A program made the translations under genes and the position numbers. The notes below the pieces were generated by a model. It was not told the DNA's origin, ran no database searches, and saw nothing but the letters and a program-made list of their open reading frames with translations. A DNA stretch of 64,000 nt from Streptomyces sp. NBC_00259 (GTDB lineage Bacteria; Actinomycetota; Actinomycetes; Streptomycetales; Streptomycetaceae). The stretch covers positions 4,401,001 through 4,465,000 of the forward strand of contig NZ_CP108080.1 in assembly GCF_036181745.1 (NCBI RefSeq). The letters are read 5' to 3'. Shown here one piece after another: positions 15,889 to 24,152 of the stretch; the first letter of the stretch is position 1; each line of letters opens with the position of its first letter.

Positions 15889-17220
15889 CTATCCCGCCCG
15901 TACCCGGGACAGGAACTCGGCCAGTGCCGTCCGGACGTCCTCGGCCGTCCAGGACATGCCCGCCGAGGACACCGTCACCTCCGTCACACAGACACCCGGA
16001 GGGCCTTCCGGGCCCGCCGGGAACCAGCGGCGGAAGAGGGTGACACCCGTTTCCTCCGCCTGCCGCAGCGCCGCCTCGTTCAGCACATCGGCCTCGTAGG
16101 GCAGCCACACCTGGAACTGGTGCGTGTGCGGCGGCTCGGGGTGCACCCGGAACCACGGCACACCGGGATGGTCCGCCAGTCCGGCCGACAGCGCCGCCGC
16201 CACCGTCTTCGCGTGGGCCACGTAGGACGGAAGCCTCGGCAGCTCCCGCTCCAGCCCGAGCAGCGCCGACAGCGCCGCCGGGTACTGCTGGAAGAGCAGT
16301 CCGCCGTACCGGTGCCGCCAGGCCCGCGCCTCCGCCACGAGCGACTCGGGACCGGCCAGCACCGCACCGGACAGTCCCCCCAGGGACTTGTAGAACGACA
16401 CGTACACGCTGTCCGCGAGCCCCGCGATCTCGTCCAGCTCCCGCCCGAAGTGGGGGGCGCACTCCCAAAGTCGTGCACCGTCGACATGCACGACCGCATC
16501 CATTTCCCGCGCCGCCTCCACCACCTCCACCAGCTCGTCCCACTCCGGCAGCACGAAGCCCGCGTCACGCAGCGGCAGCTCCAGCATCAGCGTGCCGAAC
16601 GGCTCGTCGAGCCCTCGCACCTCCTCCGCCGTCGGCAGCCGCCGCTCCCGGGTCGGATGGACCGTACGCAACCCGCTCACCGCGCCGAGCGCGCCGCGTT
16701 CGTGCACCTCGGGGTGGGCGAGCGGATGCAGCGCGACCGTGCGGTTGCCCGTGCGACCGGCCCAGCAGCGCAGCGCCACCTGCTGGGCCATCGTCCCCGT
16801 CGGGAAGAACGCGGCGGCCGGGAAGCCGAGCAGCGCGGCCACCCGTCCCTCCAGCTCGGCGACGACCCCGTCCCCGTAGATGTCCACGGGCTCGTCCAGG
16901 TCATGGACCTCGCCCGCGGCTGCCGCCAGCTCGGCCAGCTGCTCACCGAGCCGGCCGTCGGCCGAGCCGCGCGACAGCACCCGCTCGGAGGCACGCCAGG
17001 CGGCGAGCCTGCGCCGCCGCTCCTCCTGCTCGCTCTTCTCCGTGGCGTCCGCCCTGCCCGTGGTCTCCGACTTCCCCGTGGCGTCCTCCCTGCCCGTGGT
17101 CTCCGCCTTCCTCGCCGCGTCCTTCGTGGTGCCCGTCCCGTCCGTCCCCTTCCTGGCGTCGGCCCGCGCCACGGCGCCCGTGCTCCGCACGTTCTCCCCG
17201 TACTCCGCGTTCTCCGTCAT
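15889..17220 (-). CDS. Threonine-aldolase-like PLP-dependent lyase
   Basis: This 443-aa protein has a disordered ~60-residue N-terminus followed by a fold-type I PLP domain of the beta-eliminating lyase/threonine aldolase family. Visible elements are DIYGDGVVAELEGRVAALLGFPAAAFFPTGTMAQQVAL (phosphate-binding turn), VVHVDGARLWECAPHFG (Asp contacting the pyridine N), and the Schiff-base Lys in VYVSFYKSLGGLSGAVLAG. Threonine aldolases cleave L-threonine to glycine and acetaldehyde. The N-terminus contains a 12-residue repeat (SETTGRADAT/ETTGREDATGK) from a 36-bp DNA repeat at 17041-17111. Start ATG 17220 is chosen; an upstream GTG at 17313 is possible. Two DnaA boxes lie just upstream. Confidence 0.8.
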   Translation of the reverse strand: MTENAEYGENVRSTGAVARADARKGTDGTGTTKDAARKAETTGREDATGKSETTGRADATEKSEQEERRRRLAAWRASERVLSRGSADGRLGEQLAELAAAAGEVHDLDEPVDIYGDGVVAELEGRVAALLGFPAAAFFPTGTMAQQVALRCWAGRTGNRTVALHPLAHPEVHERGALGAVSGLRTVHPTRERRLPTAEEVRGLDEPFGTLMLELPLRDAGFVLPEWDELVEVVEAAREMDAVVHVDGARLWECAPHFGRELDEIAGLADSVYVSFYKSLGGLSGAVLAGPESLVAEARAWRHRYGGLLFQQYPAALSALLGLERELPRLPSYVAHAKTVAAALSAGLADHPGVPWFRVHPEPPHTHQFQVWLPYEADVLNEAALRQAEETGVTLFRRWFPAGPEGPPGVCVTEVTVSSAGMSWTAEDVRTALAEFLSRVRAG

Positions 17221-17257
17221 CCTGCGATCATCGCCCACGTCCGGCGCAGGCGTGCCG

Positions 17258-17313
17258 TTGTCCACAGGGCCGCCCGACCCGGATCCGATACCGCCTCCAC
17301 AGCCTGTGGACAA
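17258..17313. promoter_or_regulatory. Inverted pair of perfect DnaA boxes
   Basis: TTGTCCACA at 17258-17266 and its reverse complement TGTGGACAA at 17305-17313 sit in the 174-bp intergenic region. They form 11-bp inverted arms TTGTCCACAGG/CCTGTGGACAA with a 34-bp spacer. TTGTCCACA is the preferred DnaA box of high-GC actinomycetes. High-affinity box clusters outside oriC are known in Streptomyces coelicolor to titrate DnaA. No oriC-like array is present here. Confidence 0.75.
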
Positions 17314-17394
17314 GCGGAAGCCCCGCCGAAACGCTGGCGTAGCATGGCGAAGAATCGTCCGGTACCCCCTGCGGACTGGAACGGAAGGCCGCGA

Positions 17395-18354
17395 GTGAAC
17401 GCACCACCACCGTCAGCAACTCCACCGGCACAGGAGCCGGCCGAGCCCAAGGACCGGCCGGCCCGCCTCACCGTGGGCGTCGTCGGAGCGGGCCGCGTCG
17501 GCCCCGCCCTCGCCGCGTCCCTGCAGCTCGCCGGCCACCGCCCGGTCGCGGTCTCCGGGGTGTCCGACGCCTCCCGCCGCCGTGCCGCCACGCTGCTGCC
17601 CGACGTGCCGGTGGTCCCTCCGGCCGAGGTGCTCGCCCGCGCCGAGCTGGTGCTGCTCACCGTGCCCGACGACGCCCTGCCCGGACTCGTCGAGGGCCTC
17701 GCGGAGACGGGCGCCGTCCGCCCGGGACAGCTGCTGGTGCACACCTCCGGGCGGTACGGCACGGGGGTCCTCGACCCCGCCCGCCGCGCGGGCGCGCTGC
17801 CGCTCGCCCTGCACCCCGCCATGACCTTCACCGGCACCTCCGTCGACGTCCAGCGGCTGGCCGGCTGCTCGTTCGGCGTCACCGCCCCCGAGGAGCTGCG
17901 GCTCGCCGCCGAGGCCCTGGTCATCGAGATGGGCGGCGAGCCCGAGTGGATCGAGGAAGAGGCCCGACCGCTGTACCACGCGGCCCTCGCCCTCGGCGCG
18001 AACCACCTGGTCACGCTCGTCGCCCAGTCCATGGAGCTGCTGCGCTCGGCCGGGGTCGGTGCACCCGACCGGATGCTGGGCCCGCTGCTCGGCGCCGCGC
18101 TCGACAACGCCCTGCGCTCGGGCGACGCCGCGCTCACGGGCCCGGTCGCCCGCGGGGACGCCGGCACCGTCGCCGCCCATGTGTCGGTGCTCCGCGAGCA
18201 CGCGCCGGCCACGGTCGCCGGCTACCTGGCCATGGCGCGTACGACGGCGGACCGCGCCCTCGCGCACGGTCTGCTCAAGCCGGAGCTCGCCGAGGACCTG
18301 CTGGTGGTCCTCGCGGACGGTTCGTCCGCCGCGGACGGAGAGAGCAGCCGATGA
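17395..18354 (+). CDS. Rossmann-fold/DUF2520 protein linked to panC
   Basis: The 319-aa protein has a proline-rich lead-in, then an N-terminal Rossmann domain (TVGVVGAGRVGPALAASLQLAGH, dinucleotide-binding GxGxxG). A C-terminal helical DUF2520 domain follows (ALPLALHPAMTFTGT, PLYHAALALGANHLVTLVAQSMELL, MLGPLLGAALDNAL). The overall plan resembles ketopantoate/pyrroline-5-carboxylate reductases. The ATGA overlap with panC suggests a role in pantothenate supply, possibly pantoate formation, but this is inference. GTG 17395 is selected because GGAAGG lies seven bases upstream; ATG 17344 lacks a ribosome binding site. It heads a tightly spaced five-gene operon. Confidence 0.82.
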   Translation: MNAPPPSATPPAQEPAEPKDRPARLTVGVVGAGRVGPALAASLQLAGHRPVAVSGVSDASRRRAATLLPDVPVVPPAEVLARAELVLLTVPDDALPGLVEGLAETGAVRPGQLLVHTSGRYGTGVLDPARRAGALPLALHPAMTFTGTSVDVQRLAGCSFGVTAPEELRLAAEALVIEMGGEPEWIEEEARPLYHAALALGANHLVTLVAQSMELLRSAGVGAPDRMLGPLLGAALDNALRSGDAALTGPVARGDAGTVAAHVSVLREHAPATVAGYLAMARTTADRALAHGLLKPELAEDLLVVLADGSSAADGESSR

Positions 18355-19346
18355 CCGCCCCGCTGCGTACGGCCGCCGAGCTGCACGCCCTCGCCCCGGC
18401 GACCGCACGCCGCGCCGTCGTGATGACCATGGGCGCCCTTCACGAGGGCCACGCCACGCTGATCCGCACGGCCCGCACACTGGTCGGCCCCGAGGGCCAG
18501 GTCGTCGTCACGGTCTTCGTCAACCCCCTGCAGTTCGGCGCGGGTGAGGATCTCGACCGGTACCCGCGCACCCTCGAAGCGGACCTGAAGACCGCGGTGG
18601 GAGCGGGCGCGGACGCCGTGTTCGCCCCGCCCGTGGAGGAGGTGTACCCGGGCGGTGAGCCCCAGGTGCGCGTCTCCGCGGGCCCCATGGGCGAGCTCCT
18701 CGAAGGAGCCTCCCGCCCCGGCCACTTCGACGGGATGCTCACGGTCGTCGCCAAGCTGCTCCATCTGACGCGTCCTGATGTGGCGCTGTTCGGGCAGAAG
18801 GACGCCCAGCAGCTCGCCCTGATCCGCCGCATGACCCGCGACCTGAACTTCCCGGTGGAGATCGTCGGCGTACCGACCGTTCGGGAGCCGGACGGCCTCG
18901 CGCTCTCCAGCCGCAACCGTTATCTGTCCACCGAGGAGCGGCACACCGCCCTCGTGCTCTCCCGGGCCCTCTTCGCCGCCCGGGACCGGCTCGCCGCCCA
19001 GCAGGCACTGCGAGCCCGGGCCGAGTCGGCGCCCGCGCCCACCGCACGGGCCGCCGCGCTCTCCGCGCTCGGCGAGGCCCGCGCGGCCGCCGACGCGCAC
19101 GCGGTCGCGGCCGCCCAGCCCGGCGGGTGCGCCGACGCCGTACGAGCCGCGGCCCGGGCCGTCCTCGAAGACGCGGCGAAGACGACGCCGCCTCTCGTCC
19201 TGGACTATCTGGCGCTGGTCGACCCGGCCGACTTCACCGAGGTCCCCGACGCGCACACCGGCGAGGCGATCATGGCCCTCGCCGGGCGGGTCGGGGCGAC
19301 GCGGCTGATCGACAACATCCATCTGACCTTCGGAGCCGCCTCGTGA
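18351..19346 (+). CDS. panC: Pantoate-beta-alanine ligase (pantothenate synthetase)
   Basis: This 331-aa enzyme joins pantoate and beta-alanine with ATP to make pantothenate. The HIGH-like motif is MTMGALHEGHATLI, with VTVFVNPLQFG, the pantoate-site segment RPGHFDGMLTVVAKLL, the KMSKS-like loop GQKDAQQLALIRRM and ALSSRNRYLS. It is longer than the ~280-aa norm because of an alanine-rich insertion at residues ~215-270 (ARAESAPAPTARAAALSALGEARAAADAH). The start overlaps the DUF2520 stop and the stop overlaps the nadB start (GTGA), so all are translationally coupled. Confidence 0.93.
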   Translation: MTAPLRTAAELHALAPATARRAVVMTMGALHEGHATLIRTARTLVGPEGQVVVTVFVNPLQFGAGEDLDRYPRTLEADLKTAVGAGADAVFAPPVEEVYPGGEPQVRVSAGPMGELLEGASRPGHFDGMLTVVAKLLHLTRPDVALFGQKDAQQLALIRRMTRDLNFPVEIVGVPTVREPDGLALSSRNRYLSTEERHTALVLSRALFAARDRLAAQQALRARAESAPAPTARAAALSALGEARAAADAHAVAAAQPGGCADAVRAAARAVLEDAAKTTPPLVLDYLALVDPADFTEVPDAHTGEAIMALAGRVGATRLIDNIHLTFGAAS

Positions 19347-21250
19347 CGAGCACCGGCATGACCAGCACCGGCAGCCCCGGCACCGTCATACGGCTGAACG
19401 CCCCCGCGCCCGGCTGGTCCATCGAGGCCGACGTCGTCGTGGTCGGCTCCGGCGTCGCCGGCCTGACGACGGCCCTGCGGTGCACGGCCGAGGGTCTGCG
19501 TACGGTCGTGGTCACCAAGGCACTCCTGGACGACGGTTCCACCCGCTGGGCGCAGGGTGGCATCGCCGCGGCGCTCGGCGAGGGCGACACCGCCGAGCAG
19601 CATCTGGACGACACCCTGGTCGCGGGCGCCGGGCTGTGCGACGAGGAGGCCGTACGCACCCTCGTCACCGAAGGGCCCGACGCGGTACGGCGGCTGATCG
19701 CGACGGGCGCCCGCTTCGATCTGACCGCCGAGGGAGGCATCGCGCTCACCCGCGAGGGCGGCCACCACCGGCGCCGCATCGCCCACGCGGGCGGCGACGC
19801 GACGGGTGCGGAGATCTCCAGGGCGCTGGTCACGGCGATACGCGACGGGGCCGTCCGCGTCATCGAGCACGCGCTGGTGCTGGACCTTCTGACGGACGCG
19901 GAAGGCCGTACGGCAGGTATCACCCTGCACGTCATGGGCGAGGGCCAGCACGACGGCGTGGGCGCGGTGCACGCGCCCGCTGTGGTCCTGGCGACCGGCG
20001 GCATGGGCCAGGTCTTCTCCGCCACCACCAACCCGCCGGTGTCCACCGGGGACGGGGTGGCGCTCGCCCTGCGCGCCGGCGCGGAGGTCAGCGACCTCGA
20101 GTTCGTCCAGTTCCACCCGACCGTCCTGTACCTGGGCCCGGAGTCCGAGGGCCAGCAGCCGCTCGTCTCCGAGGCGGTACGGGGCGAGGGCGCCCACCTC
20201 GTCGACGCGTCCGGCAACCGTTTCATGCTGGGCCGGCACGAGCTGGCCGAGCTCGCTCCCCGCGACATCGTGGCGAAGGGCATCATGCGCCGCATGCAGG
20301 AGCAGGGCGCGGACCACATGTTCCTGGACGCCCGCCACTTCGGCGCGGAGATGTGGGAGACCCGCTTCCCCACGATCCTCGTGGCCTGCCGTTCCCACGG
20401 CATCGACCCGGTCACCGAGCCCGTCCCGGTCGCCCCGGCGGCCCACTACGCCTCCGGCGGCGTGCGCACCGACCTCCACGGCCGCACGACCGTCCCCGGC
20501 CTCTACGCCTGCGGCGAGGTCGCCTGCACAGGTGTCCACGGCGCCAACCGCCTGGCCTCCAACTCCCTCCTGGAGGGCCTGGTCTTCGCGGAGCGCATCG
20601 CGACGGCGATCGCGACGCGGGAGCCCGGTGCACCGGCCCCCGACGGCGGGACCTCCGGCCCGGCCACGGACGCGGCGCAGCCCGAAGGGGCCCCACAGGC
20701 CGCTGCCGGATGGCTGGACGGGCCCACGGCCGACGCCGAGCCGGCCGGTGCGCCGCAGGCCGCCGCCGAGTCCCTGCGTACGGTCTGCCCGGACGGCGGG
20801 ACCGTCGGGGCAGGGGGCCTCGTACCGCTGCTCATGCCCGAGGCGCGGCACGAGATCCAGCGGATCATGACGCGCGGCGCGGGTGTGCTCCGTTCCGCCG
20901 CGAGCCTGGACGAGGCGGCGGACGCGCTGGAGGCGCTGCACCTGTCGGCGCTGCACGACGCCGAGGAGTTCGACAAGGCCGCAGAGCCCGGCGTCGAGTC
21001 CTGGGAGGCGGCCAATCTGCTGCTCGTCTCGCGGGTCCTGGTCGCCGCCGCCCGTGAGCGCGCGGAGACCCGCGGCTGCCACTGGCGCGAGGACCACCCC
21101 GGGCGGGACGACGCGCAGTGGCGCCGTCATATCGTCGTGCGGCTCACCCCCGACCGCCGTCTCGTCGTACGCCGCACCGCCACCGAAGCACTTCCGCCCG
21201 TAACCCCGATCCCCACCAGCCCCACCGCCGACAGGGAGCCGCAACCGTGA
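19343..21250 (+). CDS. nadB: L-aspartate oxidase
   Basis: This flavoenzyme oxidises L-aspartate to iminoaspartate, the first step of de novo NAD synthesis. The FAD site is VVVVGSGVAGLTTALRC. Other family motifs are STRWAQGGIAAALGEGD, EGGHHRRRIAHAGGDATG, EFVQFHPTVLY and SGGVRTDLHGRTTVPGLYACGEVACTGVHGANRLASNSLLEG, which includes the catalytic Arg region. At 635 aa it is ~90 residues longer than typical, owing to a Pro/Ala/Gly-rich linker (residues ~430-495) with a duplicated EGAPQAAA/AGAPQAAA. GTG 19343 overlaps panC; ATG 19358 is an alternative. nadC overlaps its stop. nadA is not in the window. Confidence 0.93.
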   Translation: MTSTGMTSTGSPGTVIRLNAPAPGWSIEADVVVVGSGVAGLTTALRCTAEGLRTVVVTKALLDDGSTRWAQGGIAAALGEGDTAEQHLDDTLVAGAGLCDEEAVRTLVTEGPDAVRRLIATGARFDLTAEGGIALTREGGHHRRRIAHAGGDATGAEISRALVTAIRDGAVRVIEHALVLDLLTDAEGRTAGITLHVMGEGQHDGVGAVHAPAVVLATGGMGQVFSATTNPPVSTGDGVALALRAGAEVSDLEFVQFHPTVLYLGPESEGQQPLVSEAVRGEGAHLVDASGNRFMLGRHELAELAPRDIVAKGIMRRMQEQGADHMFLDARHFGAEMWETRFPTILVACRSHGIDPVTEPVPVAPAAHYASGGVRTDLHGRTTVPGLYACGEVACTGVHGANRLASNSLLEGLVFAERIATAIATREPGAPAPDGGTSGPATDAAQPEGAPQAAAGWLDGPTADAEPAGAPQAAAESLRTVCPDGGTVGAGGLVPLLMPEARHEIQRIMTRGAGVLRSAASLDEAADALEALHLSALHDAEEFDKAAEPGVESWEAANLLLVSRVLVAAARERAETRGCHWREDHPGRDDAQWRRHIVVRLTPDRRLVVRRTATEALPPVTPIPTSPTADREPQP

Positions 21251-22269
21251 GTACGCCCGAAGAACGTCCGGAGCCCGTTGAGGTCCCGCTGATCCAGATC
21301 GGCGCCCCCGCCGGCGAGGCGGGCTGCGGCGACGACTGCGGCTGCGCCGACGAGGTGTACGAGTGCGGTCTCGACCCCGCCCTCGCCGAACTCCTCGCCG
21401 AGGCCGGTCTCGACCCCGTCCAGGTCGAGGACATCGCGCACCTCGCGATCGAGGAGGACCTGGACGGCGGCGTCGACATCACGACCGTCGCCACCGTCCC
21501 CGAGGACGCGGTGGCGACCGGCGACTTCACCGCCCGCGAGGACGGCGTCGTCGCGGGCCTGCGGGTCGCCGAGGCGGTCCTCTCGATCGTCTGCACCGAC
21601 GCTTTCGAGGTCGAGCGCCATGTCGAGGACGGCGACCGCGTCGAGGCGGGCCAGAAGCTCCTCTCCGTGACCGCCCGCACCCGTGACCTGCTCACCGGCG
21701 AGCGCAGCGCCCTGAACCTCCTGTGCCGCCTCTCCGGCATCGCCACCGCCACCCGCGCCTGGGCCGACGTCCTCGAAGGCACCAACGCGCGCGTGCGCGA
21801 CACCCGCAAGACGACGCCGGGCCTGCGCGCCCTGGAGAAGTACGCCGTGCGCTGCGGCGGCGGCGTCAACCACCGCATGTCGCTGTCCGACGCGGCGCTC
21901 GTCAAGGACAACCACGTCGTCGCCGCCGGCGGTGTCGCCCAGGCCTTCAAGGCCGTCCGGGAGACGCTCGCCGAGCTGGGCACCCCGGACCTCCCCGTCG
22001 AGGTCGAGGTCGACACCCTCCACCAGGTCCGCGAGGTCCTGGACGCCGGAGCGGACCTGATCCTGCTCGACAACTTCACCCCGGTGGAGACCGAGGAGGC
22101 CGTCGCCCTGGTCAGGAACCGCGCGGTCCTGGAGTCCTCCGGCCGCCTCTCCCTGGCCAACGCCCGGGCGTACGCCGAGACGGGCGTCGACTACCTCGCG
22201 GTCGGGGCCCTCACCCACTCCTCCGCGATCCTCGACATCGGTCTCGACCTGCGAGAGGCCGGGGTCTGA
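21247..22269 (+). CDS. nadC: Nicotinate-nucleotide diphosphorylase (quinolinate phosphoribosyltransferase)
   Basis: This 340-aa enzyme converts quinolinate and PRPP to nicotinate mononucleotide and CO2. The core is standard: IAHLAIEEDLDGGVDITTVAT, ERSALNLLCRLSGIATATR, RDTRKTTPGLRALEKYAVRCGGGVNHRMSLSDAALVKDNH, VEVEVDTLHQVREVLDAGADLILLDNF and VDYLAVGALTHS. The N-terminal ~50 residues are an extension with a cysteine cluster (GCGDDCGCADEVYECG) not required by the family fold. GTG 21247 overlaps the nadB stop (GTGA). Confidence 0.95.
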   Translation: MSTPEERPEPVEVPLIQIGAPAGEAGCGDDCGCADEVYECGLDPALAELLAEAGLDPVQVEDIAHLAIEEDLDGGVDITTVATVPEDAVATGDFTAREDGVVAGLRVAEAVLSIVCTDAFEVERHVEDGDRVEAGQKLLSVTARTRDLLTGERSALNLLCRLSGIATATRAWADVLEGTNARVRDTRKTTPGLRALEKYAVRCGGGVNHRMSLSDAALVKDNHVVAAGGVAQAFKAVRETLAELGTPDLPVEVEVDTLHQVREVLDAGADLILLDNFTPVETEEAVALVRNRAVLESSGRLSLANARAYAETGVDYLAVGALTHSSAILDIGLDLREAGV

Positions 22270-22273
22270 ACCG

Positions 22274-23071
22274 ATGCTGCTCACCATCGACGTCGGCAAC
22301 ACCCACACCGTCCTCGGCCTCTTCGACGGCGAGGACATCGTGGAGCACTGGCGCGTCTCCACCGATCCGCGCCGCACCGCCGACGAGCTGGCGGTGCTCC
22401 TCAACGGGCTGATGGGCATGCACCCGCTGCTCGGTGAGGAACTCGGCGACGGCATCGAGGGCATCGCGATCTGCGCCACCGTCCCGTCGGTGCTGCACGA
22501 ACTGCGTGAGGTGACCCGCCGCTACTACGGCGACGTCCCCGCCGTCCTCGTCGAGCCCGGCGTCAAGACCGGTGTGCCGGTTCTGACGGACAACCCCAAG
22601 GAGGTCGGCGCCGACCGCATCATCAACGCGGTCGCCGCCGTCGAGCTGTACGGCGGCCCGGCGATCGTCGTCGACTTCGGCACGGCGACGACCTTCGACG
22701 CGATCAGTGCCCGCGGCGAGTACGCGGGCGGGGTCATCGCTCCCGGCATCGAGATCTCGGTCGACGCCCTCGGCGTGCGGGGTGCCCAGCTCCGCAAGAT
22801 CGAGCTGGCCCGCCCGCGCAGCGTCATCGGCAAGAACACGGTGGAGGCCATGCAGGCGGGCATCGTGTACGGCTTCGCGGGCCAGGTGGACGGTGTCGTC
22901 GAGCGCATGAAGCGGGAACTCGCCGAGGACCCGGACGAGGTGACCGTGATCGCGACGGGTGGCCTGGCACCGGTGGTGCTCGCCGAGTCGTCCGTGATCG
23001 ACGAGCACGAGCCCTGGCTGACGCTGATCGGCCTGCGCCTCGTGTACGAGCGGAACGTCTCGCGTATGTGA
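22274..23071 (+). CDS. coaX: Type III pantothenate kinase
   Basis: The 265-aa ASKHA-fold kinase phosphorylates pantothenate in the first committed step of CoA synthesis and is typically K+-dependent and insensitive to CoA feedback. Motifs are LTIDVGNTHTVLGLFDG (phosphate 1), NPKEVGADRIINAVAAVELYGGPAIVVDFGTATTFDAIS (phosphate 2 and substrate Asp), APGIEISVDAL and VIATGGLAPVV. It starts four bases after nadC and closes the DUF2520-panC-nadB-nadC-coaX operon, so pantothenate is made and phosphorylated from one transcript. Confidence 0.95.
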   Translation: MLLTIDVGNTHTVLGLFDGEDIVEHWRVSTDPRRTADELAVLLNGLMGMHPLLGEELGDGIEGIAICATVPSVLHELREVTRRYYGDVPAVLVEPGVKTGVPVLTDNPKEVGADRIINAVAAVELYGGPAIVVDFGTATTFDAISARGEYAGGVIAPGIEISVDALGVRGAQLRKIELARPRSVIGKNTVEAMQAGIVYGFAGQVDGVVERMKRELAEDPDEVTVIATGGLAPVVLAESSVIDEHEPWLTLIGLRLVYERNVSRM

Positions 23072-23165
23072 ACCCGCGCCGGCACCCTCGGCCGTCCGGT
23101 GCCGGCGCCGCGCCACGAGTCAGACGTTAAACAAATTTTGTCCGATTAGCGCGTATCGTCGGCCC

Positions 23166-23831
23166 ATGCCCACGCCATACGGATCCCGCGGCGGCATGGC
23201 GTTCAGCGCGGACGAACTGCGTGTGCTCCGCCGCGCCCTCGCCATCGCCCTCCACCCCGACCAGTTCCGCCCCACCGACACGGCCGACGGCCCGGGCGGG
23301 AACACCGCCCAGGAGTGCCTGCGGCTCGCCCAGTCCGTGGACGAGGCCGTCCGTGAGGCGGGCCGGCTGCGTACGTTCCTCCTCGCCGACCTGGCCAGGT
23401 ACCGCGACGCCCTTCCCGGCTCGGAGGGGGGCTATCTGGAGCTCCTCCAGGACGCCCTCGCCGCCGGGTACGAGCCGGCCCCCGAGGATCTCGCCGCCCT
23501 GCGCTCACTGCGCCGGACGCCCCTGACGGCCGCGCTGCTGGAGCGCTGCCAGGATCTCGCCGAGGAGTCGGTACGCGCCCGCCTCGCCGGCCGCACGGCC
23601 GACCGGGCAGCCGACCGGGCGCCGGTCGCGGCCCCGCCCCGCATCCGTCTGCTCGCCCTGCCGGGCGGCCGTGCCGCCGCCACCGGGGACAAGCCGGAGC
23701 CCCGCCCGGCGGACCCCAAACCCTCGCCCAGGCCCGCTCCGCGGCCGGACCGCCCCATCCCCACGCCCGGCGAGGTCTTCCCGCCGCGCCGCCGACCCGT
23801 CCCCCCGCCGGAGAAGCGGGCTGCCGGATAG
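23166..23831 (+). CDS. Conserved actinobacterial hypothetical protein, 221 aa
   Basis: The first ~145 residues are helical and charged (FSADELRVLRRALAIALHPDQFRP, AQECLRLAQSVDEAVREAGRLRTFLLADLARYR, LLQDALAAGYEPAPEDLAALRSL). The remainder is Pro/Arg-rich and probably disordered, ending PPPEKRAAG. No enzymatic signature is recognised. A locally AT-rich patch (23125-23150) and TATCGT six bases before ATG 23166 suggest a leaderless transcript. The next gene starts 14 bp downstream. Confidence 0.7.
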   Translation: MPTPYGSRGGMAFSADELRVLRRALAIALHPDQFRPTDTADGPGGNTAQECLRLAQSVDEAVREAGRLRTFLLADLARYRDALPGSEGGYLELLQDALAAGYEPAPEDLAALRSLRRTPLTAALLERCQDLAEESVRARLAGRTADRAADRAPVAAPPRIRLLALPGGRAAATGDKPEPRPADPKPSPRPAPRPDRPIPTPGEVFPPRRRPVPPPEKRAAG

Positions 23832-23845
23832 CTACTCTGGAGGGC

Positions 23846-24034
23846 ATGGACTACGTATCCGCGCTCCTGCCCCCCATCGTGATGGCCGGGTTCTTCATCG
23901 CTCTCGTCGTGACGATCGTGAAGAGCCAGGGCGGCCCGAACAAGGCCAAGGAGGACGCCGCGGTGGACGCGGCGATGGCACGCGCGGAAGCCGCTCGTCA
24001 GTCCGCCCCGGCCGAGCGCCCGAAAGAGGCCTGA
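23846..24034 (+). CDS. Small single-pass membrane protein, 62 aa
   Basis: MDYVSALLPPIVMAGFFIALVVTIVKSQGG is a single transmembrane helix. A charged Ala/Glu/Lys-rich helix follows (NKAKEDAAVDAAMARAEAARQ). GGAGGGC precedes the ATG at 23846. A strong terminator hairpin lies 25 bp downstream. The short sequence resembles small conserved Streptomyces membrane proteins of unknown function; it might be an accessory subunit. Confidence 0.75.
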   Translation: MDYVSALLPPIVMAGFFIALVVTIVKSQGGPNKAKEDAAVDAAMARAEAARQSAPAERPKEA

Positions 24035-24059
24035 CCCCCGGTCCGACCCCGCTGCTTCC

Positions 24060-24095
24060 AGGACGTACGGCTCAACAAGGCCGTACGTCCTTTTT
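24060..24095 (+). terminator. Rho-independent terminator
   Basis: A perfect 12-bp stem (AGGACGTACGGC / GCCGTACGTCCT) with an 8-base loop is followed by a T tract at 24091-24095. It follows the small membrane-protein gene and precedes the BlaI-like gene. Confidence 0.9.
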
Positions 24096-24152
24096 CGTAC
24101 CCGAACTACGTCAATAGCCAGTCATTCCGACATCTCAGACTATGGTGGCGAT

